Source of the DNA: Bufo bufo
Taxonomy: Eukaryota; Chordata; Amphibia; Anura; Bufonidae
DNA: 64,000 nt
NCBI RefSeq assembly: GCF_905171765.1
Contig: NC_053391.1
Location: 154,685,565 to 154,749,564, forward strand
Direction of reading: 5' to 3'
In this document: piece by piece, positions 40,919 through 51,425 of the stretch
Layout: each line of letters begins with the position of its first letter
Position numbering within the stretch: the stretch's first letter is position 1
Notes under the pieces: generated by a model
The model's database searches: none
Seen by the model: only the letters and a program-made list of their open reading frames with translations
Told to the model about the DNA's origin: nothing
Translations under genes and position numbers: made by a program

Positions 40919-43319
40919 GTACCCCCCCTTTTACGATGATCTTATATGGTCCAATAAAACGAGGAGCAAATGTTCTAGAAGCTACCTTGAGAGATAGATT
41001 CTTGGAGGACAACCATACTTTATCCCCAACCTGAAAGTTCACCCCCCTTGAACGTCTCCTATCGGCCTTGAGTTTTTGAGAACTTTGAGCCTTTTCTAGG
41101 TTCGATTGAACCCGGGCCCAAAATGTGCACAGTTCGGAGGAGAGTTTATCAGCTTCAGGGTTAGAGGAGGAGACGGACGACCCAGAATGAAAATGGGGAT
41201 GAAAACCATGGTTACAAAAGAAAGGGGAGACCCCAGCAGAAGAATTGACACGGTTATTCAGAGCAAATTCAGCCAACGGAAGGAATTTGACCCATAATTG
41301 CTGGTCATCAGCAACATACAACCTCAGGAATTGTTCCACAGACTGATTAAGGCGTTCAGTCTGCCCATTACTCTCAGGATGGTAGGCGGAAGAAAAAGAC
41401 AACGAAATTTTACATTTTTGACAGAAGGCCTTCCAGAATTTGGACACAAACTGCACACCCCTGTCAGAAACAATATTTTCCGGGATGCCATGTAAACGAA
41501 CAATCTCTCTCACAAAAATAGTCGCCAGGGTTTTAGCATTCGGAAGTTTAGACAGAAGAATGAAATGAACCATCTTGCTAAACCTATCGACCACTACCCA
41601 AACCACAGTCTTACCCTCCGCCAGCGGTAGGTCAGTTATAAAGTCCATCGAGATATGGGACCAGGGTCTACTGGGAATGGGTAGGGGTCGTAGGTTACCA
41701 GCAGGGCGAGTCCTAGGTGTCTTAGACCTGGCACAAACCTCACAGGCTGACACGTAGGACTTGACATCCCTGGTCAGAGTGGGCCACCAATAAGATCTAG
41801 AAACCAGATCCTTAGTGCCCTCAATACCCGGATGTCCACAAAAGGCAGAATCGTGACACTCACCCAACAGCTGGAGACGAAATTGTACGGGAACAAACCA
41901 CTTATCTGTTGGGGTGGATGCCGGTGCCAGATGTTGTTCAGCCTTAATGCGAGCCGAGATATCCTGGGTTAGAGCCGCTAAGAAGATTTTTGCTGGTAGG
42001 ATGGATTCAGGCGGCGTCTCAGTGGGTTGAAAAGCATGGAAGCTCCGAGATAATGCGTCTGCCTTCACATTTTTACTTCCCGGCCTGAACGTAATGGAGA
42101 AATCAAAACGGGTAAAAAACAGAGCCCATCGGGCTTGTCGGGGATTCAACCTCTTAGCGGACTCGAGAAACATTAGGTTTTTATGGTCAGTGACAACAGT
42201 TACTCGATGCCTTGCCCCCTCCAAAAAATGTCTCCACTCCTCAAATGCCCATTTAATGGCCAACAGCTCCCTATTCCCTATGTCGTAGTTTCTCTCCGTG
42301 GGAGAGAATTTCCTAGAGAAGAAGGCACAAGGTCTCAGGTTAGTGAGGCTAGCAGGACCTTGTGAAAGGACTGCTCCTGCGCCGTCCTCGGACGCATCCA
42401 CCTCCACAATAAAGGGTCTCTCCTGATCAGGCTGGATCAGAATGGGAGCGCTACTAAATGCCTTTTTTAATGTTTCAAATGAAGAAATGGCCTTGGTAGA
42501 CCAATTCTCCAAATCCGCCCCTTTCTTAGTAAGGTCGGTCAATGGCTTAGCAATTACAGAAAAATTCATGATAAATTTACGGTAGTAATTTGCGAAACCC
42601 AAAAACCGTTGTAAAGCCTTTAAGGATGAAGGCCTTACCCATTCCTTAATTGCTAAAACCTTACCAGGATCCATCTTAAAGGCGTGAGGAGTCAAAACAT
42701 GCCCTAGAAACAGTATCTCCTGTACACCAAAGACACATTTCTCTTGTTTAGCGGATAGCTGGTTCTCCCTCAACACCTCTAATACTTGTTTGACATGGGA
42801 CACATGAGATTCGAAATCAGGAGAGAATATCAAAATGTCGTCAAGATAGACAATAATAAATTTACCTAAGAACTCCCTAAGAATATCGTTCATTAAGTTT
42901 TGGAACACAGCTGGGGCATTGCTGAGTCCAAAAGGCATCACCTGATATTCAAAGTGTCCTATCGGAGTATTGAACGCTGTCTTCCATTCGTCTCCCTCCT
43001 TGATTCGGATTAGATTGTATGCCCCTTTCAGGTCAATCTTGGAAAACCAGGTTGCCCCCAAAACCTGGTTAAATAAATCCGGAATCAATGGGAGAGAGTA
43101 TCTATTTTGGACAGTGATTTTATTTATTCTCCGGTAATCAATACAAGGCCTAAGACCACCATCCTTCTTTTTAACAAAGAAAAACCCTGCTCCCATAGGA
43201 GAGACTGAAGGTCTAATATGCCCTTTAGCAAGGCTCTCCTTAATATAATCTTCCATAGCCTTGCGTTCGGGCCCTGAAAGATTATAAATTCGACCTTTTA
43301 GGAAATTCGGCACCCTCAA
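40809..43319 (-). pseudogene. pol: Gypsy pol: reverse transcriptase, RNase H, integrase (truncated C-terminus)
   Basis: An 836-residue open stretch. Reverse transcriptase motifs are FFVKKKDGGLRPCIDYR (46-62), FSKIDLKGAY with the catalytic aspartate (about 92-101), and YLDD (158-161). RNase H begins near VEVDASEDGAG. Integrase has the HHCC zinc domain (CHDSAFCGHP, then CEVCARSK) and a DDE core with MDFITDLP, SDRGVQF and the glutamate in SNGQTERLN. After FIGPYKII the usual continuation and chromodomain are absent, and the frame runs straight through the polypurine tract into the LTR. The nominal start is a TTG. The protein normally continues from gag across a junction broken here by two indels. 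Confidence 0.92.
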
Positions 43320-43325
43320 TTAGCT

Positions 43326-44726
43326 CTATGGCGCAATCATAAGGTCTATGGGGGGGGGTAGAACCTCTGGAGTAAGGGACGAGAACACATCAGAATATTC
43401 CTTAATAACAGAGGGTAATGTATTAGACCTTACTGAAACCCCAGCCTGGACCACGGACAAGCATGAGTCACACTTAGGTCCCCATTTCACCAACTCTCCT
43501 TTGGACCAATCAATGGTGGGGTTATGTAAACGGAGCCAAGGCAACCCTAGTACCACCTCAACCGGTAGGTTCTCCAGGACTAGAAGAGAACATCTCTCAG
43601 AGTGGCACACACCCACGGACAGAGAAATTTCAGAGGTACATGACCTCACCGTACCACCAATCAGGGGAGTAGCATCAATAGCCATGACATGGATAGGTGT
43701 AGGTAAAGCAAACATTGGAATACCCAATTTACAAGCAAACTCAAAGTCAATAAAGCTGGCCGCTGAACCGGAGTCAATAAAGGCCTTACCCGGCCACTTA
43801 TTAACCCCCAGAGAAATTGTTATGGGTACCAAAAGCTTACCTTTAGAAAAATCAGGGTGTACCTGGTCTTTAGGTTGTCTTGCCTTAGAAGACTTGTCAG
43901 AGAGGTCCCTCTTAGGACACTTGTTGATCCAATGGCCAGGATCTCCACAGTAGAAGCACTCTCCGCGTCTGCGACGAAGATTACCCCGGGTCATGCCAAC
44001 CTGCATGGGTTCCTCAGTGGAGACCTCAGTGTTGTCCCTGGAAAAGGTCTCTGGCTGGACCATCATCTGAGAACAGAACTGTCGTTCTTGTCGTCTCTCT
44101 CTAACTCGTCTGTCAAGTCGGACAACTAGGGTCATCATCTCGTCTAAGGTCTCAGGAATTTGGTAATTGACCAATAGATCTTTTAAATTATCAGATAGAC
44201 CAGACCTAAACTGACTCTTCAGGGCTGGTTCATTCCATCCTGACGGGACACACCACCGTCTGAATTGGGTGCAATACTCCTCCGCAGGGAGATGGCCCTG
44301 AACGAGTGCCCTAAGAGCTGTCTCGGCTACCAGGGCCCTGTCTGGTTCGTCATAGAGGGTACCCAGGGCCTGAAAAAACCCCTCCACAGAAGTTAGACAA
44401 CTGGTCCCAGGAGGTAACGAAAATACCCAGTCCTGGGGATCACCCTGTAGTAGAGAAATGATAAACCTCACGCGTTGGCTCTCGGGACCGGAGGACACGG
44501 GGCGCAAACTGAAGTAGAGTTTGCAATTCTCCTTAAAGGAGAGAAACCTCTTCCGGTCTCCAGAAAAGGGTTCTGGGAGCTTGATCTGGGGTTCAAAATA
44601 TGGACTGGAGGACAGAGGAGTGGAAGAACCTTGCCCTAACTCACAAGAACGGAGTTTCTCTCCTAGCTCCTGCACCCTCTGTGTCAAGTTAGAGACATGG
44701 TCAGTCAGGGTAGTAAGAGGATTCAT
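43326..44726 (-). pseudogene. gag: Gypsy gag with zinc knuckle and protease
   Basis: 466 residues from ATG 44726. A coiled-coil-like N-terminus is followed by a retrotransposon gag domain (about 45-200). A zinc knuckle CX2CX4HX4C lies at 257-270 (CFYCGDPGHWINKC), and an aspartic protease with catalytic DSG at 318-320 and a later hydrophobic glycine block (VVLGLPWL) follows. The frame stops at 43326. A second frame covers the junction to pol between two homopolymers, so the original gag-pro-pol was probably one continuous frame. Gag coats element RNA in cytoplasmic particles; the protease matures the polyprotein. Confidence 0.9.
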
Positions 44727-44754
44727 GATACAGTGGTTATTGGGCCTTTTAATC

Positions 44755-45445
44755 TGTAACGGTCACGTCCACACACACACAGGGGGAAGGGTAGTGACCA
44801 CTGCGCTCCACCCTCACCCCTGGCCCTGCCTACTTGCCTCACGAGTCCTGATGACAGGGGACAACTGGACGGCAGTCCCTAACTTAGGATATGTGCAGGG
44901 AAGACAGACAAGACAAAATACGGAACATGAACGGACCGGGTCAGAACCAAGAGAGCTACGCAGTACAACGGATTAAGCAAAGAATGGTCAGGAGAAGCCG
45001 GGGTCAAATACCAGGAGAGTAGCGAAGTACAAGAGGAGTCCTAAGAGAGTAGTCAGGTGGGAGCCGAGGTCACAATACCAGGATGTATGCGCAGTACAGG
45101 AGGAGCAGGCAGAGGATCGTCAGGGAACAGGATCAGGTAAATATTCAGTAGTCCAACAAACAGCCAGGAACCTAGAAATTAACAGGCAACCTGTAGCCAG
45201 CAGGCTGCCTGTATTTATAGTGGGGAGTGAGGGTCATGTGACGTGGCCAGCGTCATATGACCGACAGACCAACCAGTCGAGCACCGAGTGATCAGCTCGG
45301 CGCTCAAGGCAGACTAGGAGCAGGGAGCCACCCAGCTAGTAAAGCTGCCCTGGGAATGAGGTCAAACACAGAACCTCATTCCAAAAGCTAAGCAACAGTT
45401 CTGCGGGCAATGGGGGACCGAGTGCACCTTCGGAACCCCGTGACA
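44755..45445 (-). promoter_or_regulatory. 5' LTR with promoter boxes
   Basis: In element orientation this LTR drives transcription. Two ten-base boxes, GTCATATGAC and GTCACATGAC (plus-strand positions 45252-45261 and 45233-45242), precede a TATA-like box (TATAAATA; plus strand 45212-45219). The same arrangement occurs in the other LTR copies of the window. Only 28 nt separate the LTR from the gag ATG, and no TGG-type primer-binding site follows the LTR. Confidence 0.8.
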
Positions 45446-46830
45446 GATTCAGGGATTTGAAATACAGCCATTTGAAATACAGCCATTTTGTGCAAAAAAA
45501 TATTTACTTCAGGCCTACACTGGTTCAGGCCTTGTGAGATACTCCTTCTACATACAGGGTTTTATTCAGGGATTTGAAATACAGCCATTTTGTGCAAATA
45601 AATATTTACCTTAGGCCTACACTGGTTCAGGCCGTGTGAGATACTCCCTCTACATACAGGGGTTTATTTCAGGGATTTGAAATACAGCCATTTGAAATAC
45701 AGCCATTTTGTGCAAAGAAATATTTACTTCAGGCCTACACTGGTTTAGGCCTTGTGAGATACTCCCTCTACATACAGGGGTTTGATTCTGGGATTTGAAA
45801 TACAGCCATTTGAAATAAAGCCATTTTGTGCAAAGATATATTTTCTTCAGGCCTACACTGGTTCAGACCATGTGAGATACTCCCTCTACATACAGGGGTT
45901 TATTTCAGGTATTTGAAATACAGCCATTCGATATACAGCCATTTTGTGCAAAGAAATATTTACTTCAGGCCTACACCGGTTCAGATCGTGTGAGATATTC
46001 CCTCTACATACAAGGGTTTGATTCAGGGAATTGAAATACAGCCATTTGAAATACAGCCATTTTGGGCAAAGAAATATTTACTTCAGGCCTACACTGGTTC
46101 AGACTGTGTCAGATACTCCTTCTACATGCAGGGGTTTGATTCAGGGATTTGAAATACAGCCATTTGAAATACAGTTATTTTGTGCAAATAAATATTTACT
46201 TCAGGCCTACACTGGTTCAGGCCGTGTGAGATACTCCCTCTACATACAGGGGTTTATTTCAGGGATTTGAAATACAGCCATTCGAAATACAGCCATTTTG
46301 TGCAAAGAAATATTTACTTCAGGCCTACACCGGTTCAGACCGTGTGAGATATTCCCTCTACATACAGGGGTTTGATTCAGGGATTTGAAATACAGCCATT
46401 TGAAATACAGCCATTTTGGGCAAAGAAATATTTACTTCAGGCCTACACTGGTTCAGTCCGTGTCAGATACTCCTTCTACATGCAGGTTTGATTTAGGGAT
46501 TTGAAATACAGCCATTTTGTGCAAATAAATATTTACTTCAGGCCTACGCTGGTTCAGCACATGTGAGATACTCCCTCTACATACAGTGGTTTGATTAAGT
46601 GATTTGAAATACAGCCATTTGAAATACACCCATTTTGTGCAAAGATATATTTTCTTCATTCCTACACTGGTTCAGACCGTGTGAGATACTCCCTCTACAT
46701 ACAGGGGTTTGATTCAGGGATTTGAAATACAGCCATTTGAAAAACAGCCATTTTGGGCAAAAAAATCTTTTATTGAGGCCTAGTCTGGTTCAGGCTGTGT
46801 GAGATACACCCTTTACATACTGTCGTTCTA
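45446..46830 (+). repeat. 118-bp satellite array, right part (about 11 units)
   Basis: This is the direct continuation of the array at 37376-40227 after the gypsy insertion, with the same unit and period. The last unit decays near 46800 into the hAT 2 coding start. Units here differ from the left part mainly at GGTTTATTTCAGGG and CATTCG variants. Confidence 0.92.
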
Positions 46831-46867
46831 TTCTACAACTTTAGGGCAAGATGCTAAATTTGAAAAA

Positions 46868-47525
46868 TATGAGGAGAGCGTCAAATAAGGGACGTGGCCC
46901 AGATCGTGGTGCTGCTGGTTGAGCTCCTGTTGCAGGGAGAGGACGTGGTCGATCTGTGCCAGCTACACGCACAAGTGAAACCCCTTCCTCAGGTGCGAGT
47001 AGGCGACAAAACCTGCAGTGGTATTTGGTCGGGCCTAATGCTGATCTACGAATGGTGAGCCCTGAACAAGTACAGGCGATAGTAGATTGGGTTGCTGACA
47101 GTGGATCCAGTTACTTCACATTGTCTCCCACCCAGTCTCCTCCTGAAAGACTAGAGTTGGCACCTGCAGCCGATGTCCATCAGTCTTTCACCTCACCCCC
47201 TTGCAAATCAGCCAAGCAGTCTGAGCCTTAAGTCATGCAACAGTCTCTTCTGCTTTTTGATGACTCTGTTAGCAGGGTTTCCCAGGGCCATCCACCTAGC
47301 CCTGTCCCAGAAGTGGAAGAGATTGAGTGCATCGATGCCCAACAACTTATCTTTCAAAATGAGTACATGGGAGGACCATCGCAGCACGTATCGGATGATG
47401 AGGAAACACAGGTGCCAACTGCTGGGGCTTTCGAAAGTGTACAGACCGACAAGGAAGGCAGGGGTAAAGACTGGGTGGAAGATGATGTGGAGGACGATGA
47501 GGTCCTCGAGCCCACATGGAATTAA
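46868..47525 (+). pseudogene. hAT 2 transposase, N-terminal region
   Basis: ATG 46868 opens MRRASNKGRGP, matching hAT 1 at 6860. A small deletion relative to hAT 1 near 46915 shifts the frame. The main open part is 46956-47231 (PATRTSETPSSGASRRQN, then VSPEQVQAIVDWVADS). After a stop at 47229-47231 it continues at 47235-47525 with an acidic segment (GKDWVEDDVEDDE). The region is probably the disordered N-terminus of the transposase. Confidence 0.6.
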
Positions 47526-47606
47526 GGTCATGCAAGTGACCTATGTAGTTCGGAGGAAGAGGCGGTGGTCGCAGAGAGCCACCAGCACAGCTGAAGAGGG
47601 AGCAGG

Positions 47607-48236
47607 GTGCAAAAGCAGAGCGGCCTTCCTCTAGACAGTACGCCTCCTACTGCCCACCGCAGGAATGGACCCAGCACACCAAAGCCAGCTCCAAGGAGTT
47701 CCCTGGCGTGGCAGTTCTTCAGACAATGTGCTGACGACAAGACACAAGTGGTTTGCACACTGTGTAATCAGAGCCTGAAGCGAGGCATGAACGTTCTCAA
47801 CCTGAGCACAACCTACATGACCAGGCATTTAAGTGCAAAGCACGAGCTTCAGTGGAGTAGACAACTCAAAAACCAAGAAAGGTCTCTGGCTCCTCCTGCT
47901 TCCTCGTCTGCTCCAGTCGTGGCCTCTTCATCCACCTCTGGATTGACAGTGCCACCTGCCACCCCGCAAACAGAGGATCTGCCAGCAACACCAACACCTG
48001 GGTCACCAAGCATCTCCACATTGTCCCACGGAATCATTCAACTCTCCATATCCGAAATGCTGGAGAGGAAGAGGAAGTATCCCCCTACCCACCCGCGATC
48101 CCTATCCCTGAATGCCAGCATTTCTAAATTACTGGCCTTTGAAATGCTGTCATTCCGTCTGGTGGAGATGGATAGTTTTAAAGGCCTCATGGAGGTGGCT
48201 GTCCCACAGTACGTTCTGCCCAGTGCACCTGACTAA
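47607..48236 (+). pseudogene. hAT 2 transposase, BED zinc finger
   Basis: The finger reads SLAWQFFRQC, then VVCTLC (CxxC) and RHLSAKH (two histidines), at about residues 31-77 of this open stretch. A Ser/Pro/Thr linker and ISKLLAFEMLSFRLVEMDSF follow. The open part extends further than in hAT 1, to 48236. BED fingers recognise transposon subterminal DNA. The next conserved part follows in another frame at 48243 and is soon cut by the solo LTR at 48533. Confidence 0.78.
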
Positions 48237-48532
48237 GGATACGTGGACCAGTAAGCACGGTCAGGGCTGTTATATCTCCATTATAGCACAGTGGGTAAAT
48301 GCAGTGGCAGCTGGGCCTGAGGCGCATAGCAGTTTGGCGCATGTCCTTCCACCACCGAGGATTTCAGGGCGATTCAGTTTGCCTCCTCCTCCTACTCTGC
48401 TTCCTCATCCTCTACCAGCTCCTCATCCGGTCAGCGTAACACCTTCACCACCAACTTCAGCACAGTCAGGGGTAAGCGACAGCAGGCAGTTTTAAAACTT
48501 ATCTGTTTGGGGGACAAACCCCACACAGCGCA

Positions 48533-49211
48533 TGTAACGGGGTTCCGAAGGTGCACTCGGTTTCTTATTGCCAGCAGAACTGTTGATTAGCTTTGAGAAT
48601 GAGGATCTGTGTTTGACCTCATTCCTAGGGCGGCTTTACTGCTGGGTGGTTCCCTGCTCCTAAGTCTGCCTTGAGCGCCGAGCTGATCACTCGGTGCTCA
48701 ACTGGTTGGTCTGTCGGTCATGTGATGCTGGCCACGTCACATGACCCTCACTCCCCACTATAAATACAGGCAGCCTGCTAGCCACAGGTTGCCTGTTAAT
48801 TTCTAGGTTCCTGGCTATTTGTTGGACTACTGAATACTCACCTGATTCCGTTCCCTGACGATACTTTGGTATTGTGACCTCGTATTGGTATTGTGACCTC
48901 GGCTCCCACCTGACTACTCTCTTAGGACTCCTCTTGTACTTCTCTACTCTCCTGGTATTTGACCCCGGCTTCTCCTGACCATTCTTTGCTTAACCCTTTG
49001 TACTGCGTAGCTCTCTTGGTTCTGACCCGGTCCGTTCATGTTCCGTATTTTGTCTTGTCTGTCTTCCCTGCACGTATCCTAAGTTAAGGACTGTCGTCTA
49101 GTTGTCCCCTGTCATCAGGACTCGTGAGGCAAGTAGGCAGGGCCAGGGGTGAGGTTGGAGCGCAGTGGTCACTATCCTTCCCCCTGTGTGTGTGTGGACG
49201 TGACCGTTACA
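48533..49211 (+). mobile_element. Solo LTR (Ty3/gypsy family) inside hAT 2
   Basis: 679 bp starting TGTAACGGGG and ending GACCGTTACA, with an exact 5-bp duplication GCGCA (48528-48532, 49212-49216). It is in the opposite orientation to the full element at 40228-45445 and matches it through most of its length. A small tandem duplication (GTATTGTGACCTCG, about 48870-48900) distinguishes it. Promoter boxes GTCATGTGAT (48717-48726), GTCACATGAC (48736-48745) and CTATAAATA are kept. Confidence 0.93.
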
Positions 49212-49216
49212 GCGCA

Positions 49217-50814
49217 GGAGCTGTGGACTGGCCTTGAACAACAGACCGATGAGTAATTTGTGCCAATCAGCCTCAAGCCCGGCCTGGTGGTGTGCGATAA
49301 TGGGCGAAATCTCGTAGCTGCTCTGGGACTAGCCGGTTTGACACACATCCCTTGCCTGGTGCATGTGATGAATTTGGTGGTGCAGAGATTCCTTAAAAAT
49401 TACCCCGATATGTCAGAGCTGCTGCATAAAGTGCGGGCCGTCTGTGCTCTCTTTTGGCATTCTCACCCTGCTGCTTGACTGTCAGCGCTGCAGCGTAAGT
49501 TCGGCCTTCCTGCTCACCACTTTATATGCGACGTGCCCACAAGGTGAAACTCCACCTTGCACATGCTGGCCAGACTGTGCGAGCAGCAGCAGGCGATAGT
49601 GGAGTTTCAGCTGCAGCACGCACGGGTGAGTCGCTCGGCAGAACAGCACCACTTCACCACCAATGACTGGGCCTCCATGCGAGACCTGTGTTCCTTGTTG
49701 CGCTGTTTCGAGTACTCCACCAACATGGCCAGTACCGATAACGCCGTTCTCAGCGTTACTATCCTATGCCTCCTTGAAAAAACGCTCCTGGCGATGATGG
49801 AAGAGGATTTGGCACAGGAGGAGGAGGAGGAAGAGGGATCATTTCATAGGGTTTCCGGCCAGTCATTCCCAAGTGGCTCCGAGGGTGGGTTCCTGCACCC
49901 ACAAACCCAAGGTACACAATTGTCCAGCCAAGGCACAGTTATGGAGGATGAGGAGGTGGAGGATGAGGAGGAGGAGATGGAGGAGGAGGAACCATGTTCA
50001 CAGCAGGGTGGCACCCAGACCAGCTCATGGCCATCACTGGTGCTTGAATGGGGGGATACAGAGGACACAGACGATACACCTCCCACAGAGGACAGCTTTT
50101 CGTTTGTTTCTGGGCAGCCTGGCACATATGAGCGATTACATGCTGCAGTGTCTCCGCAACGACCGCCGAGTTGCCCACATTCTATCTTGTGCTGATTACT
50201 GGGTGGCCACGCTGCTGGATCCCAGTTATAAGGACAAAGTACTGTCCTTAATTCCGTCACTGGAGCGTGATCGTAAGATGTACAAGCGCACGCTGGTAGA
50301 CGCGCTGCTGGTGGCATTCCCACCTGACAGCGGGGGCACAGTGGAAGCACAAGGCGAAGGCAGAGGACGAGGAAGAAGTCGCCAACGCAGCTGGGGCACC
50401 GCCAGCACCTCAGAAGGCAGAATTAGCATGGCCGAAATGTGGAAAAGCTTTGTCAGCACGCCACAACAACAAGCACCACCAGCTGATATGGAACGTCTTA
50501 GCAGGAGGCAGCATTTCACCAACATGGTGGAGCAGTATGTGTGCACACGCCTACACGTACTGAATGACGGGTCTGCCCCCTTCAACTTCTGGGTCTCCAA
50601 ATTGGGCACATGGCCTGAGCTTGCCTTTTACGCCTTGGAGGTGCTGGCCTGCCCTGCAGCCAGTGTATTATCTGAACGTGTGTTTAGCACGGCAGGGGGC
50701 GTTATCACAGACAAGCTCAGCCGCCTGTCCACAGCCAATGTGGACAAGCTCACGTTCATTAAAATGAACCAGGCATGGATCCCTCAGGACTCGTCTGTAC
50801 CTTGTGCAGAATAG
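49217..50814 (+). pseudogene. hAT 2 transposase, catalytic core and dimerisation domain
   Basis: After the LTR the core resumes: SLKPGLVVCDNGRNLVAALGLAGLTHIPCLVHVMNLVVQRFL (about 49266-49400), with a catalytic-type aspartate and the conserved C..H..NL block. In-frame stops fall near 49476 and at the conserved RW block, where the tryptophan codon is TGA (about 49550). The frame 49557-50195 contains a Glu-rich insert, and the frame 49873-50814 carries the hAT C-terminus, NFWVSKLGTWPELAFYALEVLACPAASVLSERVFSTAGGVITDK, ending at 50814. It preserves the core segment that 18S-like DNA replaced in hAT 1. Confidence 0.82.
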
Positions 50815-51380
50815 ACATGTATACCGGCACTAATCAACCATTGTTATACTGCAGCGCAATTGCTCATGTTTGTATTTTGGATATTTCACACTCTTTTGGA
50901 GTGTACCTTAATTTTTCAAAATTTTATTAAAACCAAAAACCTGTGTTGGCTATCTCGTCCTCCTCCACCGCCGCTTCCACCTACTCCGCTACGTCCACCG
51001 ACTCCTCAAACTCCTACTCCATATGGAACTCCACCTCATAAAATCCATTTTTATTTTTTTGCACGTGTTTTATTTTATATCATTTCGCTACTTTGTCATT
51101 TACATTTTTGGGTGAAATTCACCAATTTTTGGGTGTATAGTACCACTGCTATACCTAGTAGACCGGTAAAAAAATATAAATAAATTGTCAGTTACATTTT
51201 ATGGTAAAATTAACAAATTTTTAGTGTATAGTACCACTGCTATACCTAGTAGACAGGTTAAACCAAAAAATAAATAAATTGTCATTTACTTTTTTGGGTG
51301 AAATTAACATATTTTTGGATGCATAGTACCACTGCTATACCTAGTGGACCCGTAAAAAAATAAAATAAAATCTGGCAGTT

Positions 51381-51422
<42 letters not shown>
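50815..51422 (+). repeat. hAT 2 3' region with ~95-bp repeat and (TA)n
   Basis: A pyrimidine-rich part (CTCCTCCACCGCCGCTTCC) is followed by three units sharing TAGTACCACTGCTATACCTAG (about 51138, 51230 and 51327). A (TA)n run occupies about 51385-51422, the insertion site of the DD37E element. Non-coding. Confidence 0.75.

Positions 51423-51425
<3 letters not shown>

Larger units (their letters stand above)
40228..45445 (-). mobile_element. Young Ty3/gypsy LTR retrotransposon
   Basis: Two 691-bp LTRs (40228-40918 and 44755-45445) begin TGTAACGG and end CCGTGACA. The target duplication GATTC is exact (40223-40227, 45446-45450). Read on the minus strand the interior encodes gag with zinc knuckle, protease, reverse transcriptase, RNase H and integrase, the Ty3/gypsy order. 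By direct comparison the LTRs differ at two positions (near 40238 and 40535), implying a recent insertion. Two small indels break the gag-pol junction and the end of integrase is missing. Confidence 0.95.
35247..51420 (+). mobile_element. hAT transposon 2 (BED-finger type), expanded by satellite and insertions
   Basis: The left end CTAGGGTTGAGCGAACCC sits inside a CR1 fragment. A leader with a TATA-like box, a 118-bp satellite array, a BED-finger transposase in pieces (46868-50814) and a short 3' repeat array follow. Later insertions are the gypsy element, a solo LTR, a TTAA-type repeat and the DD37E element at the right. I did not find a right terminus or an 8-bp duplication, so the right limit is approximate. 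Protein and leader similarity to hAT 1 show that both belong to one family. Confidence 0.65.

Noticed and set aside
43348..44129. Plus-strand open stretches of up to 201 residues inside the gypsy element
   Set aside because: They lie antisense to gag and protease, which have full domain support.
37376..46830. Possible CRISPR or regulatory array from regularly spaced 118-bp units
   Set aside because: The whole unit is repeated, with no variable spacer, and it continues on both sides of an LTR element. It is a satellite.
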